The position numbers and the translations under genes are program-made. From contig NZ_CP112998.1 in NCBI RefSeq assembly GCF_026625565.1, positions 1,304,501-1,368,500 on the forward strand: a stretch of 64,000 nucleotides of DNA, given 5' to 3'. The notes beneath the pieces are model-generated. The model searched no databases. It worked only from the letters and a program-made list of their open reading frames with translations, and was not told the DNA's origin. Of the stretch, positions 1 through 7,910 are shown piece after piece. How positions within the stretch are numbered: position 1 is the first letter of the stretch; every line of letters starts with the position of its first letter. The stretch comes from Dyadobacter pollutisoli (lineage in GTDB: Bacteria; Bacteroidota; Bacteroidia; Cytophagales; Spirosomataceae).

Positions 1-607
1 CGCGTATTTCCTGATTGACATAACCAATAGAGGAAAATACAATGGTGTCGCCTGTAAGCCCGTCAGGAAGTGAAAGCAGGTAATGGCCCGAGATATCAGA
101 GGACGTGCCAGTGACAGTGCCTTTCATTACGATATTCACGCCGGGGAGGCCTGCACCGGTTTCATCGGTTACCCGTCCTGAAAGCGTCCGTTCACTTATT
201 TTTTCGGGTTGTCTCCCCTGATCCGGGACTGCTTCTATACCGGTCGGTTTGAGCCTGGTCAACAGTATCTTTCTGTTTTTAAGTACTTCGTAACCAATTT
301 GTCGCGGTGCGAGCAGCTGTGAAAAGACGGCATCGAGCGGGAGATTTTCGCAAATAATCGTTAGTCGCTCCTCAGGAATCACTTCCCGCTGGTAGGAGAA
401 GGTAATGTCTGCCTGAGATTCGATAGTGCGCAGCACATCTTTAAAACTTCCGTTTGTAACGCTGATGTTTATACGTTTCCTTAAAAGATCTTGTGCGACG
501 CCATTGTGGGCATAACCGATGCCCGTCAGGATAATGATCGTAAGTAACTGTATCAATGAGATTTTCATGACCTTGAAAATCATTTTTTTGATAGATGATT
601 CTGGCAT
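1..607 (-). CDS. SusC/RagA-type TonB-dependent receptor with STN domain, 5' part only
   Basis: About 202 N-terminal residues are visible; the gene runs off the left edge. A signal sequence (hydrophobic stretch around residues 15-30, ending near GVAQ) is followed by a secretin/TonB short N-terminal (STN) domain at about 40-115. A carboxypeptidase-regulatory beta-sandwich starts at about 140 (LSGRVTDETGAGLPGVNI) and reaches the typical FSSIGYVNQE. In such receptors the STN domain contacts the FecR protein in the periplasm and signals substrate binding. That fits the FecR and sigma genes directly upstream on the same strand. Plug and barrel lie outside the window, so the substrate cannot be named. 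ATG at 607 is the first in-frame start; ATG codons at residues 9 and 14 are alternatives. Confidence 0.9.
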   Translation of the reverse strand, partial: MPESSIKKMIFKVMKISLIQLLTIIILTGIGYAHNGVAQDLLRKRINISVTNGSFKDVLRTIESQADITFSYQREVIPEERLTIICENLPLDAVFSQLLAPRQIGYEVLKNRKILLTRLKPTGIEAVPDQGRQPEKISERTLSGRVTDETGAGLPGVNIVMKGTVTGTSSDISGHYLLSLPDGLTGDTIVFSSIGYVNQEIR

Positions 608-649
608 AACTTTGAATGTTTTTGTTTTAGAGCAAAACACAAGGCCTGT

Positions 650-705
650 GCTTGCATTCGCACTGCAAGCGGCCAATCCGGGAGCAAGGTGGCAACCTTG
701 CTCCC
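650..705. terminator. Two adjacent stem-loops between FecR and receptor genes
   Basis: The first stem pairs GCTTGCA (650-656) with TGCAAGC (664-670). The second is stronger: GGGAGCAAGGT (680-690) pairs perfectly with ACCTTGCTCCC (695-705) over an 11-base-pair stem with a GGCA loop. On the plus strand it is followed by TTTCT; on the minus strand, the direction of both flanking genes, there is no T run. It may be an mRNA-processing or attenuating hairpin between fecR and the receptor rather than a classical terminator. Confidence 0.5.
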
Positions 706-772
706 TTTCTATGATGTGGGAGTTGTTTCGTTATCTGTCCATGTGCTTGTTGGTTAGGTTCAGGGTTTGAAT

Positions 773-1855
773 TTATTGACAGCCTTTCGAATCGATAACC
801 AGTTGCGCATCTACTTCTTTGTAGCTGGCACCGATAATGCGGCAAACCAGGTCCATGGTATCGTAAAGCGGTTCATTGCCGATTGTCGTCGTGATAAAGC
901 AGTTTTTTAAGATCTCTTTGCTGTAGATCAAGTGGACACCGTACTTATTTTCGATATCCCGGAAAACATTCGCGACAGGTGCGTCGTCATATTGCGCAGT
1001 AGCCTGCGTGCTCGCCACAGGCACTGGATTTTCAACCAGTTTGCGGCTCAGCAGCTGATTTTCCCGATAATAAATGGCCTGCTGGTTGGGGAGCAACACA
1101 ACGCCGGCAGTTTCTGGCGCGGCGAGCGTTTTCTTTTCCCGGCTATATACCGACACCCGTCCGGTACGTACACGGACAACCACCTGTTGACTGTCATCGG
1201 CCGAGTTAATCGTAAAACTGGTGCCTAAAACCTTGGTTATAACCTCGTTGGAATAGATGTAAAATGGTCTGGCAGGGTCTTTGGCGACTTCGAAGAAGGC
1301 TTCCCCCGTCAAGACGACCTTCCTCTCGTTTTTATCAAAGTGCCTCGGGTAGGAAAGCCTTGCGCCTTGCGAGAGTCTAATCATTGAGCCGTCTTCCAGG
1401 ATAACATTTATGGGATGCTGGTTCGGGTTATTTTTTTCGATCAGGACGGTCTCTTCCTTGATCATCGTTGTAAGGTCTTGATAGCTAACCTTATTGGATT
1501 CCGGCAGTTGGAGTAATGTCCATCCAATGCCCAAAATAAGAATTACGGAGGCAGCGGCAAAAAACGGCCAGCTTTTGTACATCGGACGCGTTGCGGCTTC
1601 TTGCATTTCACTCTGGTGATTTATCTCAGACCTGATCCGTGACCAAACCAGCCTGGGCCTCAATGCACTCAGATCCTGCCGCTCGCCCTCTGCGAGTGCC
1701 AGTACCAGTTTTTTTGCCTGCGCCAGCTCGCTTGCACGGTCGGGATATTGCACCGCAAAATTTTCCCAGAAAACATTTTTTGTGCCAGTCAGTACCCATT
1801 GTACAAAACCGTCGTCGCTGAGAAAATCTTCACTCTGGTAATTTTTATATTTCAT
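773..1855 (-). CDS. FecR family anti-sigma factor
   Basis: A 360-residue inner-membrane protein. The N-terminal 90 residues are cytoplasmic and should bind the ECF sigma factor. One membrane segment lies at about 95-117. A periplasmic FecR domain follows (about 140-250, including VILEDGSMIRLSQGARLSYP and GEAFFEVAKDPARPF). The C-terminal domain at about 290-355 (FRDIENKYGVHLIYS) is the DUF4974 type. In this family the protein holds the sigma factor until the cognate TonB receptor signals through its STN domain. It sits between the sigma gene (upstream) and the STN receptor (downstream), all on the minus strand, which is the standard Bacteroidota arrangement. Start ATG at 1855 is clear. Confidence 0.93.
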   Translation of the reverse strand: MKYKNYQSEDFLSDDGFVQWVLTGTKNVFWENFAVQYPDRASELAQAKKLVLALAEGERQDLSALRPRLVWSRIRSEINHQSEMQEAATRPMYKSWPFFAAASVILILGIGWTLLQLPESNKVSYQDLTTMIKEETVLIEKNNPNQHPINVILEDGSMIRLSQGARLSYPRHFDKNERKVVLTGEAFFEVAKDPARPFYIYSNEVITKVLGTSFTINSADDSQQVVVRVRTGRVSVYSREKKTLAAPETAGVVLLPNQQAIYYRENQLLSRKLVENPVPVASTQATAQYDDAPVANVFRDIENKYGVHLIYSKEILKNCFITTTIGNEPLYDTMDLVCRIIGASYKEVDAQLVIDSKGCQ

Positions 1856-1972
1856 CTTCCTAAACCGCTATTGAGGCTATATCTATACAGATACACGATT
1901 CTGTAAATGGTAATCGGTTTGAAAAACTTTTTTTTGAAAAATTTAGCCGGGGAAAGTGCAGGCTTCGTCCGG

Positions 1973-2590
1973 TTATTGGAACAACAGCATTACCAGCACG
2001 GAAACCAAGGTGCGAAGGGAGGCCCGAAGCCTGGCGTAGGATTGGGTGAGCAGATTTTTTACCACTTGTTTTTGTACATTCATAACCAGAGCGGCTTGGT
2101 CGAGGCTCAGGCCCTGGTAAAAGCGCAAGTGCACTACTTCGCGCTGCCGGTTACTGAGCTCAGCCAACGCGATCTGAATGGTTTGTATAAGGGCCTGCCG
2201 CGTTTCCACGCCGATCGACTCCTGCTCACAAGAAACGGTAGACAGGTAATCCAGAAAACCGTCGATGTCGTCGGTTGTGTGAAAGGGCTCGTAGCGATTG
2301 TTTCGGTTGAGCTGGTTGCGCAGTGCCTTACAGAGGTAAAACCGGACATTCTCTACCTTGCCCAGGTATCGTCTTCTGCGCCAGAGGTTCAGGAAAACGT
2401 CCTGGATGGCATCCTCCACAAGCCCGGCATCGGCAACGATCCTAAGCCCATAGCTGGCCAGAGCGTCGAAATGACTGTTATAAATTTGCTCCAAGGCGGA
2501 TTGGTCACCCACCACGAAATCTTGCCAAAGCTTGCTGTTGTCCTCCAAAACGCGTCGATTTGTTACTGGGATATTGCACGAAAATAGCAA
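1973..2590 (-). CDS. ECF RNA polymerase sigma factor (FecI-like, sigma-70 family)
   Basis: About 205 residues with sigma region 2 (SKLWQDFVVGDQSALEQIY through LVEDAIQDVFLNLW, about residues 19-70) and a C-terminal region 4 helix-turn-helix (about 145-195: LSNRQREVVHLRFYQGLSLD). It should direct polymerase to the downstream receptor gene once FecR is inactivated. The open frame has no ATG at its 5' end. The first candidate is TTG at 2590, and a second TTG lies 14 codons later, just before the conserved KLWQDF; either would give a normal-length protein. It is transcribed away from the arsenic operon, with a 305-base intergenic region between. Confidence 0.92.
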   Translation of the reverse strand: MLFSCNIPVTNRRVLEDNSKLWQDFVVGDQSALEQIYNSHFDALASYGLRIVADAGLVEDAIQDVFLNLWRRRRYLGKVENVRFYLCKALRNQLNRNNRYEPFHTTDDIDGFLDYLSTVSCEQESIGVETRQALIQTIQIALAELSNRQREVVHLRFYQGLSLDQAALVMNVQKQVVKNLLTQSYARLRASLRTLVSVLVMLLFQ

Positions 2591-2811
2591 AAATTGTTCT
2601 TTTTCGGTGAGGAATACCGTTTTGCTTAGCTTTTTTTATGGCAATCCACAGAAACACAATAGCACTTTTGTGGACTCCTCATCAAAACGGTGTATGGCAG
2701 AGTAGGTTCGCGCATTTTCCCCATTGTAGCGCAGCAGCGGTGGTCAAAATGGTCATAATTAACAAATTGATTAGTTTCATATCGTATTGTAGTAGGTTGT
2801 TGTTTAGCTAA

Positions 2812-2868
2812 ATCGTAAAGATACGATAGATTTTGTCGGACAAAAAATTCTTATCGTAATATTGCAAT
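2812..2868. promoter_or_regulatory. Putative ArsR operators upstream of arsR
   Basis: Two dyads sit in the arsR leader. ATCGTA-AAGA-TACGAT at 2812-2827 is a perfect 6-base inverted repeat. ATCGTAATATTGCAAT at 2853-2868 is an imperfect palindrome (6 of 8 pairs) overlapping the predicted -33 element. Its first 11 bases recur exactly at 3254 upstream of the next gene. ArsR/SmtB repressors usually bind such 12-2-12-type dyads and release on As(III) binding, so autoregulation is the natural inference. The rest of the 2591-2895 intergenic region shows nothing else that I can name. Confidence 0.6.
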
Positions 2869-2891
2869 TGAAAAAATGGGACTTATATTTG
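2862..2891 (+). promoter_or_regulatory. Bacteroidota-type promoter for arsR, possibly leaderless
   Basis: TTG (2862-2864) and TATATTTG (2884-2891) match the phylum consensus TTG-N19-TAnnTTTG with 19 bases between them. Transcription would then begin within a few bases of the ATG at 2896, leaving almost no 5' leader. The -33 element lies inside the second palindrome, so repressor binding would block polymerase. Confidence 0.6.
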
Positions 2892-2895
2892 CAGC

Positions 2896-3228
2896 ATGGG
2901 AGTAACCAAAACCGAAATATTCACCGAGCAGCAGAACCGGATTGCGGATCTGGCCAAAGCGTTCTCACATCCGGCCAGGGTTGCGATTCTTCAACTGTTG
3001 ATTGCAAGGAAAGCATGTGTTTGTGGTGACCTGGTCGATGAGCTCGAACTCGCGCAGGCGACTGTATCCCAACATTTGAAGGAGCTGAAACGGATCGGAA
3101 TCATTCAGGGTGAAATTAACCCACCACGGGTATGCTATTGCATTAACCCAGTCGTATGGGAGGAAGCACAAAAAACTTTTGGCTCTTTGCTTGATACGTT
3201 TGCCGTTGCTACATCCTGCTGTAATTAA
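2896..3228 (+). CDS. arsR: ArsR family As(III)-responsive repressor
   Basis: A 110-residue winged helix-turn-helix protein. The DNA-binding domain spans about 15-85 (AKAFSHPARVAILQLL, then ATVSQHLKELKRIGIIQGE as recognition helix). A Cys-X-Cys metal site sits at C41/C43 (ACVCGDLVDEL), equivalent to the ELCVCDL site of classical ArsR. Further cysteines at 80, 82, 108 and 109 could add ligands. It is first in an operon with arsN2, acr3 and arsO, which supports arsenite as the inducer. ATG 2896 follows a promoter-like TATATTTG directly. Confidence 0.93.
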   Translation: MGVTKTEIFTEQQNRIADLAKAFSHPARVAILQLLIARKACVCGDLVDELELAQATVSQHLKELKRIGIIQGEINPPRVCYCINPVVWEEAQKTFGSLLDTFAVATSCCN

Positions 3229-3253
3229 GCAGGGTATTTTTTTGAATATATCA

Positions 3254-3269
3254 ATCGTAATATTACATT
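3254..3269. promoter_or_regulatory. Second ArsR-like operator inside the operon
   Basis: ATCGTAATATTACATT repeats the 11-base core ATCGTAATATT found upstream of arsR and is again an imperfect palindrome. It lies 16 bases before the next start codon. TACATTTA at 3264-3271 differs from the -7 consensus TAnnTTTG by one base. This suggests a second, separately repressed promoter for the resistance genes. Confidence 0.5.
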
Positions 3270-3284
3270 TAACCAATAGAAACC

Positions 3285-3872
3285 ATGAACCAATTAAATA
3301 CGGTGGCCGGCGATCGGGTGACCCGGGGTCCAATGACGTGGGGTGAATTCAAAAGCACCCTAGAACAAAATCCAGATTTACATCTGCAATTCCAGTATGA
3401 AGAAGGCAAGTTTGTGGACAGTTCTTACCACATTACCGAGATCAAGCAAGCACCTATTGTTTCGGTGGACTGCGGCGGGGTAATGAATAACTGGACGGAG
3501 ATTATCGTGCAGCTTTGGGAGCCTTCGGTGAAGGAGGTGGACCGTTCCATGAAGGTCGGCAAAGCACTTAAAATTGTCAACCTGGTTGAAAAAACGCTTC
3601 CTTTGGATGCGGATGCAACTGTTAAGATCGAATTCGGAAATTCAAAGTTTGATACGCGCCAGATGTATCCGGGTGAGTTTGTTAGCGGTAGCGAAACATT
3701 CACAGTTAATCTTGTTCCGGACTTTACCCAATGCAAGGCGCTCACCCGCAACGAAAGCTGTGGCACAACATCCGCGGAAGGCTCATGCTGCACGCCTGCC
3801 CCGGTCAAAGAGGAGCTGGAATTAGCCGTTTCTGAGGCTGCTTGCTGCGAACCTGGATCAGGATGCTGTTAA
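3285..3872 (+). CDS. DUF6428 family protein with Cys-rich C-terminal tail
   Basis: A 195-residue soluble protein with no signal peptide. The first 150 residues match the DUF6428 family that accompanies arsR in Bacteroidota (LHLQFQYEEGKFVDSSYHIT, VDCGGVMNNWTEIIVQLWEP). The family has no settled biochemical role that I know of. The C-terminal 45 residues carry eight cysteines, six of them in CC pairs (SCCTPAP, AACCEPG, GCC at the very end), a plausible trivalent arsenic site. A metallochaperone or As(III) buffer analogous to ArsD is my inference. It lies 15 bases upstream of arsN2 and has its own ArsR-like operator. Start ATG 3285 is the first; M17 (MTWGEF) is a possible alternative. Confidence 0.8.
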   Translation: MNQLNTVAGDRVTRGPMTWGEFKSTLEQNPDLHLQFQYEEGKFVDSSYHITEIKQAPIVSVDCGGVMNNWTEIIVQLWEPSVKEVDRSMKVGKALKIVNLVEKTLPLDADATVKIEFGNSKFDTRQMYPGEFVSGSETFTVNLVPDFTQCKALTRNESCGTTSAEGSCCTPAPVKEELELAVSEAACCEPGSGCC

Positions 3873-3887
3873 TCAAATTAAAGAATT

Positions 3888-4337
3888 ATGAGCATTCAAA
3901 TCGATAATGCCAGGCCGGAAGAGAAAGAATCGGTGGTCAGATTATTAAAAGAAGCTGACCTGCTTACCGAAGATTTACCCGGTAGCCTGCGCAATTTTCT
4001 TTTGGCAAAACAGGACGGGGTGCTTGTTGGCGTCGCCGGTCTTGAACTCTTCGGGCCCGTCGGGCTGCTGCGCTCAGTTGCTGTCAGCCCAACCCACCAG
4101 GCCAAAGGTATTGCCGGGCAGTTGGTCGGTCAGCTACTTAACGATGCTGACAAGCAAGAATTGCAAGAGGTATATCTGATCACAACCACAGCTGATCATT
4201 ACTTTGACCGGTATAGTTTCGCGCCAGTTAACCGTGAGCATGTGCCCGAGGCCATTCAGCAAACCAGACAGTTTAGCGGCCTTTGCCCATCTTCGGCTGT
4301 TGTCATGAAACGTAATTTAAAGCATCAAAACGCATGA
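3888..4337 (+). CDS. arsN2: Arsenic-resistance GNAT N-acetyltransferase, ArsN2 type
   Basis: A 149-residue GNAT fold with the acetyl-CoA loop at about 75-88 (VAVSPTHQAKGIAGQL, the Q/RxxGxG/A pattern). The start (RLLKEADLLTEDLPGSL) and the end (YLITTTADHYFDRYSFAPVNR, LCPSSAVVMKRNL) match the ArsN2 subgroup found in ars operons. The related ArsN1 acetylates the organoarsenical arsinothricin; the ArsN2 substrate is not established to my knowledge. The stop codon overlaps the next start (ATGA at 4334), indicating translational coupling with acr3. Confidence 0.85.
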   Translation: MSIQIDNARPEEKESVVRLLKEADLLTEDLPGSLRNFLLAKQDGVLVGVAGLELFGPVGLLRSVAVSPTHQAKGIAGQLVGQLLNDADKQELQEVYLITTTADHYFDRYSFAPVNREHVPEAIQQTRQFSGLCPSSAVVMKRNLKHQNA

Positions 4338-5382
4338 ACACCCCACGGCTTTCTTTTTTAGACCGTTATCTGACTTTATGGATCTTTTTGGCCATGCTTA
4401 TCGGTGTGTCGATCGGCTATTTCTTGCCAGGTACACCCGATTTCATCAATCAGTTTAATTCAGGGCAGACAAACGTGCCGCTAGCCATTGGCCTGGTGCT
4501 GATGATGTCCCGCCCCTTGCGAAAGTGCGCTATGCAGAGCTGCCGAAGGTGTTTAACAACACCAGGATTTTGGCGCTCTCACTGTTTCAAAACTGGATTA
4601 TAGGCCCATTGCTGATGTTTGGCCTGGCCGTAATCTTTTTGCCGGATAAGCCGGAATACATGACCGGGCTAATTATGATCGGCATTGCCCGATGCATCGC
4701 AATGGTCATTGTCTGGAACGACCTGGCTAATGGAGACCGCTTGTATGCAGCAGGGCTGGTGGCTTTCAACAGCATTTTTCAGGTATTGTTCTATTCTGTA
4801 TATGCCTACGTGTTTGTGACGATTTTGCCGCCTCTCTTTGGACTGAAAGGGTTTGAACAGGGCCACCTGGTGGTTAACATTACCATCGGGCAGGTTGCGC
4901 AAAGCGTTTTTATCTATCTGGGTATCCCATTTATGGCGGGTATCATTTCCCGGATTGTATTAACCAGGCTGTTTAGCAAAGCATGGTACGAGAAAAAATT
5001 CCTTCCCGCCATCAGCCCAATCACCTTAATTGCTTTGTTGTTCACGATTGTGGTCATGTTTAGTTTAAAAGGGCAGTTGATTGTAAGCATACCATTTGAC
5101 GTGTTGCGCATTGCGCTACCGCTGACGATCTATTTTGCAATCATGTTTTTCTCGGCCTTATACCTTTCAAAACGTGCGGGCGCGGATTATGCCAAGTCGA
5201 CTTCCCTTGCCTTCACTGCTGCCGGTAACAACTTTGAGTTAGGTATTGCAGTTGCCATCGCTGTGTTCGGGATTGATTCGGGCGCGGCTTTCGCTGCGGT
5301 AATCGGTCCGTTAATCGAAGTGCCGGTACTGATTCTGATGGTCAATTTCGCGCTCAAACAGCAAAAGAAGTTTTCTGTTTAA
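4334..5382 (+). pseudogene. acr3: Acr3 arsenite efflux permease, interrupted by a one-base frameshift
   Basis: The first 58 codons (LDRYLTLWIFLAMLIGVSIG through PLAIGLVLMM) and the frame from 4510 (PPLAKVRYAELPKVFNNT onward) together make a complete ten-segment Acr3 of about 349 residues. The join needs one extra base between 4508 and 4509. The family reads LMM-Y-PPLAKVRY here and the sequence has TC where a Tyr codon (TAC) is expected. The conserved catalytic Cys is present downstream (GIARCIAMVIVWNDLA). As written, translation would stop at 4603 after about 89 residues. The cause is either a base missing from the assembly or a real loss of the arsenite exporter. All other parts look intact and under selection, which favours an error or a very recent mutation. 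Confidence 0.88.
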
Positions 5383-5392
5383 GGCTCCTGTT

Positions 5393-6457
5393 ATGAAAGA
5401 TGGACTATATGATCTGATTATTATCGGTGGCGGGCAAAGCGCCTTGTCGTGCGGCTACTTTCTGCGCAGGACAAACCTGAAATATATCATCCTGGACGAC
5501 CAACGCCAGGGTGGCGGCGCTTGGCAACTCGGCTGGGATTCTCTTACGCTGTTTTCACCTGCTGAGCAAAGCTCCTTGCCGGGTTGGATCATGCCTAAAT
5601 CCGGAAGCGGGTTTCCTTCAAAACAAGATGTACTTGATTATCTGAACGCCTATCAGGAAAGGTACCAAATCCCAATACAGCGAGGTATCAAGGTAATCAG
5701 TGTCAAAAAGCTGGGCGGCATTTTTACGGTAGAGTCTGACCAAGGAAATTATCAGAGCAGGGTGATTATCTCAGCCACCGGCACTTTTCAAAACCCTTTT
5801 GTTCCAGATATTCCAGGAAGGCACTTGTTTACAGGCCAGCAGCTGCATTCATTCGAGTATAAAAACCCGCTCCCTTTCAAAGATAAATCCGTGTTAATCG
5901 TCGGCGGGGGTAATTCCGGGGCGCAAGTCCTGGCCGAAGTTTCCAAGGTCGCAACCACGGTTTGGGCAACAGCCAAAGAGCCGCAATTCTTACCTGATGA
6001 TGTGGATGGCAGGGTGCTTTTTGATGTGGCATCGGCCAAATACCATGCAATGAAAGAAGGGAGGGAGTTTAATGCGGCCCAGTACAACATAGGCAATATA
6101 GTCATGGTACCCGCCGTGAAGGAAGCACGCGCCCGTGGCGTGCTCCAAGCACGCGATACCTTCAAGGAGTTTTATGAACGCGGCGTCATCTGGCATGATG
6201 GCAGCAGCCAGCCATTTGATGTGGTGATCTGGTGTACTGGATTTGGCTTTGCAACACGGCACCTGAAAGGCTTAGGCATCTTAAATCAAGACGGCAAAGT
6301 TGACTGTGAAGGAACGAAGGCCTTGAAGTTAAGCGGGCTCTGGCTAGTGGGTTATGGCAGTTTCACCGGTTTTGCATCTGCAACATTAATAGGCGTAGGC
6401 CGTTCTGCCCGTCAGACTGTCAATGAAATTATTGAATACTTAAATAATGATTTATGA
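5393..6457 (+). CDS. arsO: ArsO-like flavin-dependent monooxygenase
   Basis: A 354-residue protein with an N-terminal FAD-binding Rossmann motif (IIGGGQSALSCGYFL, about 9-24) and a second NAD(P)H-binding one (VLIVGGGNSGAQVLAE, about 165-181). A late WCTGFGFATRHL segment is typical of flavin monooxygenases. ArsO proteins occur in ars operons and resemble flavin-containing monooxygenases; their substrate has not been firmly established as far as I know. It follows acr3 by 10 bases and overlaps the next gene by 4 bases (start at 6454), so it belongs to the same transcript. A general pyridine nucleotide-disulphide oxidoreductase is the alternative label. Confidence 0.85.
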   Translation: MKDGLYDLIIIGGGQSALSCGYFLRRTNLKYIILDDQRQGGGAWQLGWDSLTLFSPAEQSSLPGWIMPKSGSGFPSKQDVLDYLNAYQERYQIPIQRGIKVISVKKLGGIFTVESDQGNYQSRVIISATGTFQNPFVPDIPGRHLFTGQQLHSFEYKNPLPFKDKSVLIVGGGNSGAQVLAEVSKVATTVWATAKEPQFLPDDVDGRVLFDVASAKYHAMKEGREFNAAQYNIGNIVMVPAVKEARARGVLQARDTFKEFYERGVIWHDGSSQPFDVVIWCTGFGFATRHLKGLGILNQDGKVDCEGTKALKLSGLWLVGYGSFTGFASATLIGVGRSARQTVNEIIEYLNNDL

Positions 6458-7230
6458 GAATTGCCCTTTTTTCAGATATACACGCCAACCTTCCGGCATT
6501 GGAAGCGTTTTTCAAAGATGTTGAATCCAGAGATACCGACGCTATTTATTGTTTGGGTGATCTGGTCGGTTATAACATCTGGCCTAATGAAGTTGTAGAC
6601 CAGATCAGAAAGCGGGGAATCCCAACCATTGCCGGCAATTACGACTTCGGAATTGGAAGAAGCAGCGATGATTGCGGCTGCGCCTACAAAACAGACGACG
6701 AAAAGGAAAATGGTAAAGTATCAATTGCCTATACAAATGAAATCATCAATGACGAGCAGCGGGCTTATCTAAAAACGCTACCGGCACACATCCGTCTGGA
6801 CTTCCAACTCAACGACAAGCCGTTATCAGTGCTTTTAGTACATGGTAGTCCCCGCCGGATCAACGAGTATTTATTTGAAGATCGCGACGAGAAAAGTATG
6901 CTGCGGATCATGGAGCAAGCCAGTGCTGATGTGATGCTTTTTGGGCATACGCACAAACCTTATCATAGAATTCTGGACTCAGTCCAGCAAGATGGAACAG
7001 ATCATTTCCGTCATGCGATCAACATTGGCTCGGTAGGTAAACCAAAAGATGGGGATCCCCGGGGCGGTTATGTAATCCTTCATATTAATGCAAATGCATC
7101 CATTTCGAGCAGGGAAAGTGTTACCGTTGAATTTATACGCTTTGACTATGATGTTGAAAAAGCGGCCAAGGCCGTAGAGGATAGCATCCTTCCGGATGCA
7201 TATGCAGAATCATTACGCCTGGGAAAATGA
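6454..7230 (+). CDS. Metallophosphoesterase, DDCGCAY subtype (first of a tandem pair)
   Basis: A 258-residue calcineurin-like phosphoesterase. Metal-binding motifs: DIHAN (8-12), CLGDLVGY (33-40), GNYD (61-64), LLVHGSPR (about 130) and FGHTHKPY (about 165). The canonical GNHD is GNYD, so the usual catalytic His is Tyr, and it is followed by SSDDCGCAY with two cysteines. Its substrate is unknown. Overlaps of 4 bases with arsO and with the next gene tie it to the arsenic operon. About half of the residues match the neighbouring paralogue, so a duplication is likely. Confidence 0.85.
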   Translation: MRIALFSDIHANLPALEAFFKDVESRDTDAIYCLGDLVGYNIWPNEVVDQIRKRGIPTIAGNYDFGIGRSSDDCGCAYKTDDEKENGKVSIAYTNEIINDEQRAYLKTLPAHIRLDFQLNDKPLSVLLVHGSPRRINEYLFEDRDEKSMLRIMEQASADVMLFGHTHKPYHRILDSVQQDGTDHFRHAINIGSVGKPKDGDPRGGYVILHINANASISSRESVTVEFIRFDYDVEKAAKAVEDSILPDAYAESLRLGK

Positions 7231-7910
7231 AAATAGCGCTACTATCAGATATCCATGCCAATCTCCCGGCTTTTGAGGCGGTGTTGGAAGACTTGGCAAC
7301 AAAAAGGCCCGAAGCTATCTACTGCCTGGGTGACCTGGTGGGCTATAATGTGTGGCCCAACCAGGTAATCGGCCTGGTTCGTAAGCATGGTATCGCGGCC
7401 ATTGCAGGAAACCACGACCTGAAAGTTTCAAAAATACATCCTTCTGAAGGTAATTGCAGCAAAGAGGAAAGTAGCGAATATGCCTATAAACTGGTCGGAA
7501 ACAAGGAAAGGGATTATTTGTTGACACTCCCCAGGCATCTCAGGTTAGAATTTCAACTCAATGATCAGCAGCTGAGCATGCTGCTTGTTCACGGTAGTCC
7601 GCGCAGCATCAACGAGTATCTGTTGCAGGAGCTACCAGAGGATTATATGGTGGAACTGGTAAAGGAATTTAACGCCGATATCCTTTGCTTTGGACACTCT
7701 CATATGCCTTATCATCGGATCATCAATTCAGGTCGAGACGGCAGTGACCATTTCCACCACCTGATCAATACGGGTTCTGTGGGCAAACCCAAGGATGGGG
7801 ACGCGCGAGCATGCTACGTGCTTTTAACGATTGACCAGTCAGCGGGCTTCCGTTCAGGTGGAGTTTGTCAGGATTCAATACGATCTCGAAAAAGCGGCGC
7901 AAGCTGTTGA
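7227..7910 (+). CDS. Metallophosphoesterase, GNHD subtype (second of tandem pair), 3' frameshift
   Basis: The readable frame gives 227 residues with all five phosphoesterase motifs: DIHAN, CLGDLVGY, GNHD, LLVHGSPR, FGHSHMPY. Unlike its upstream paralogue it keeps the catalytic His in GNHD and lacks the DDCGCAY insert. From about codon 208 the frame diverges. Reading one base later from 7852 gives SVQVEFVRIQYDLEKAAQAV and onward to a TAG at 7960-7962, which aligns with the paralogue's SVTVEFIRFDYDVEKAAKAV. The original gene was therefore about 244 residues (7227-7962), with one extra base around 7845-7851. All catalytic motifs precede the shift, so activity may survive. Confidence 0.82.
   Translation: MKIALLSDIHANLPAFEAVLEDLATKRPEAIYCLGDLVGYNVWPNQVIGLVRKHGIAAIAGNHDLKVSKIHPSEGNCSKEESSEYAYKLVGNKERDYLLTLPRHLRLEFQLNDQQLSMLLVHGSPRSINEYLLQELPEDYMVELVKEFNADILCFGHSHMPYHRIINSGRDGSDHFHHLINTGSVGKPKDGDARACYVLLTIDQSAGFRSGGVCQDSIRSRKSGASC

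Noticed and set aside
1907..2587. Long plus-strand open frame (226 codons) opposite the sigma factor gene
   Set aside because: Its product has no family-like sequence, and the minus strand encodes a clear sigma factor over the same bases; it is a shadow of that gene.
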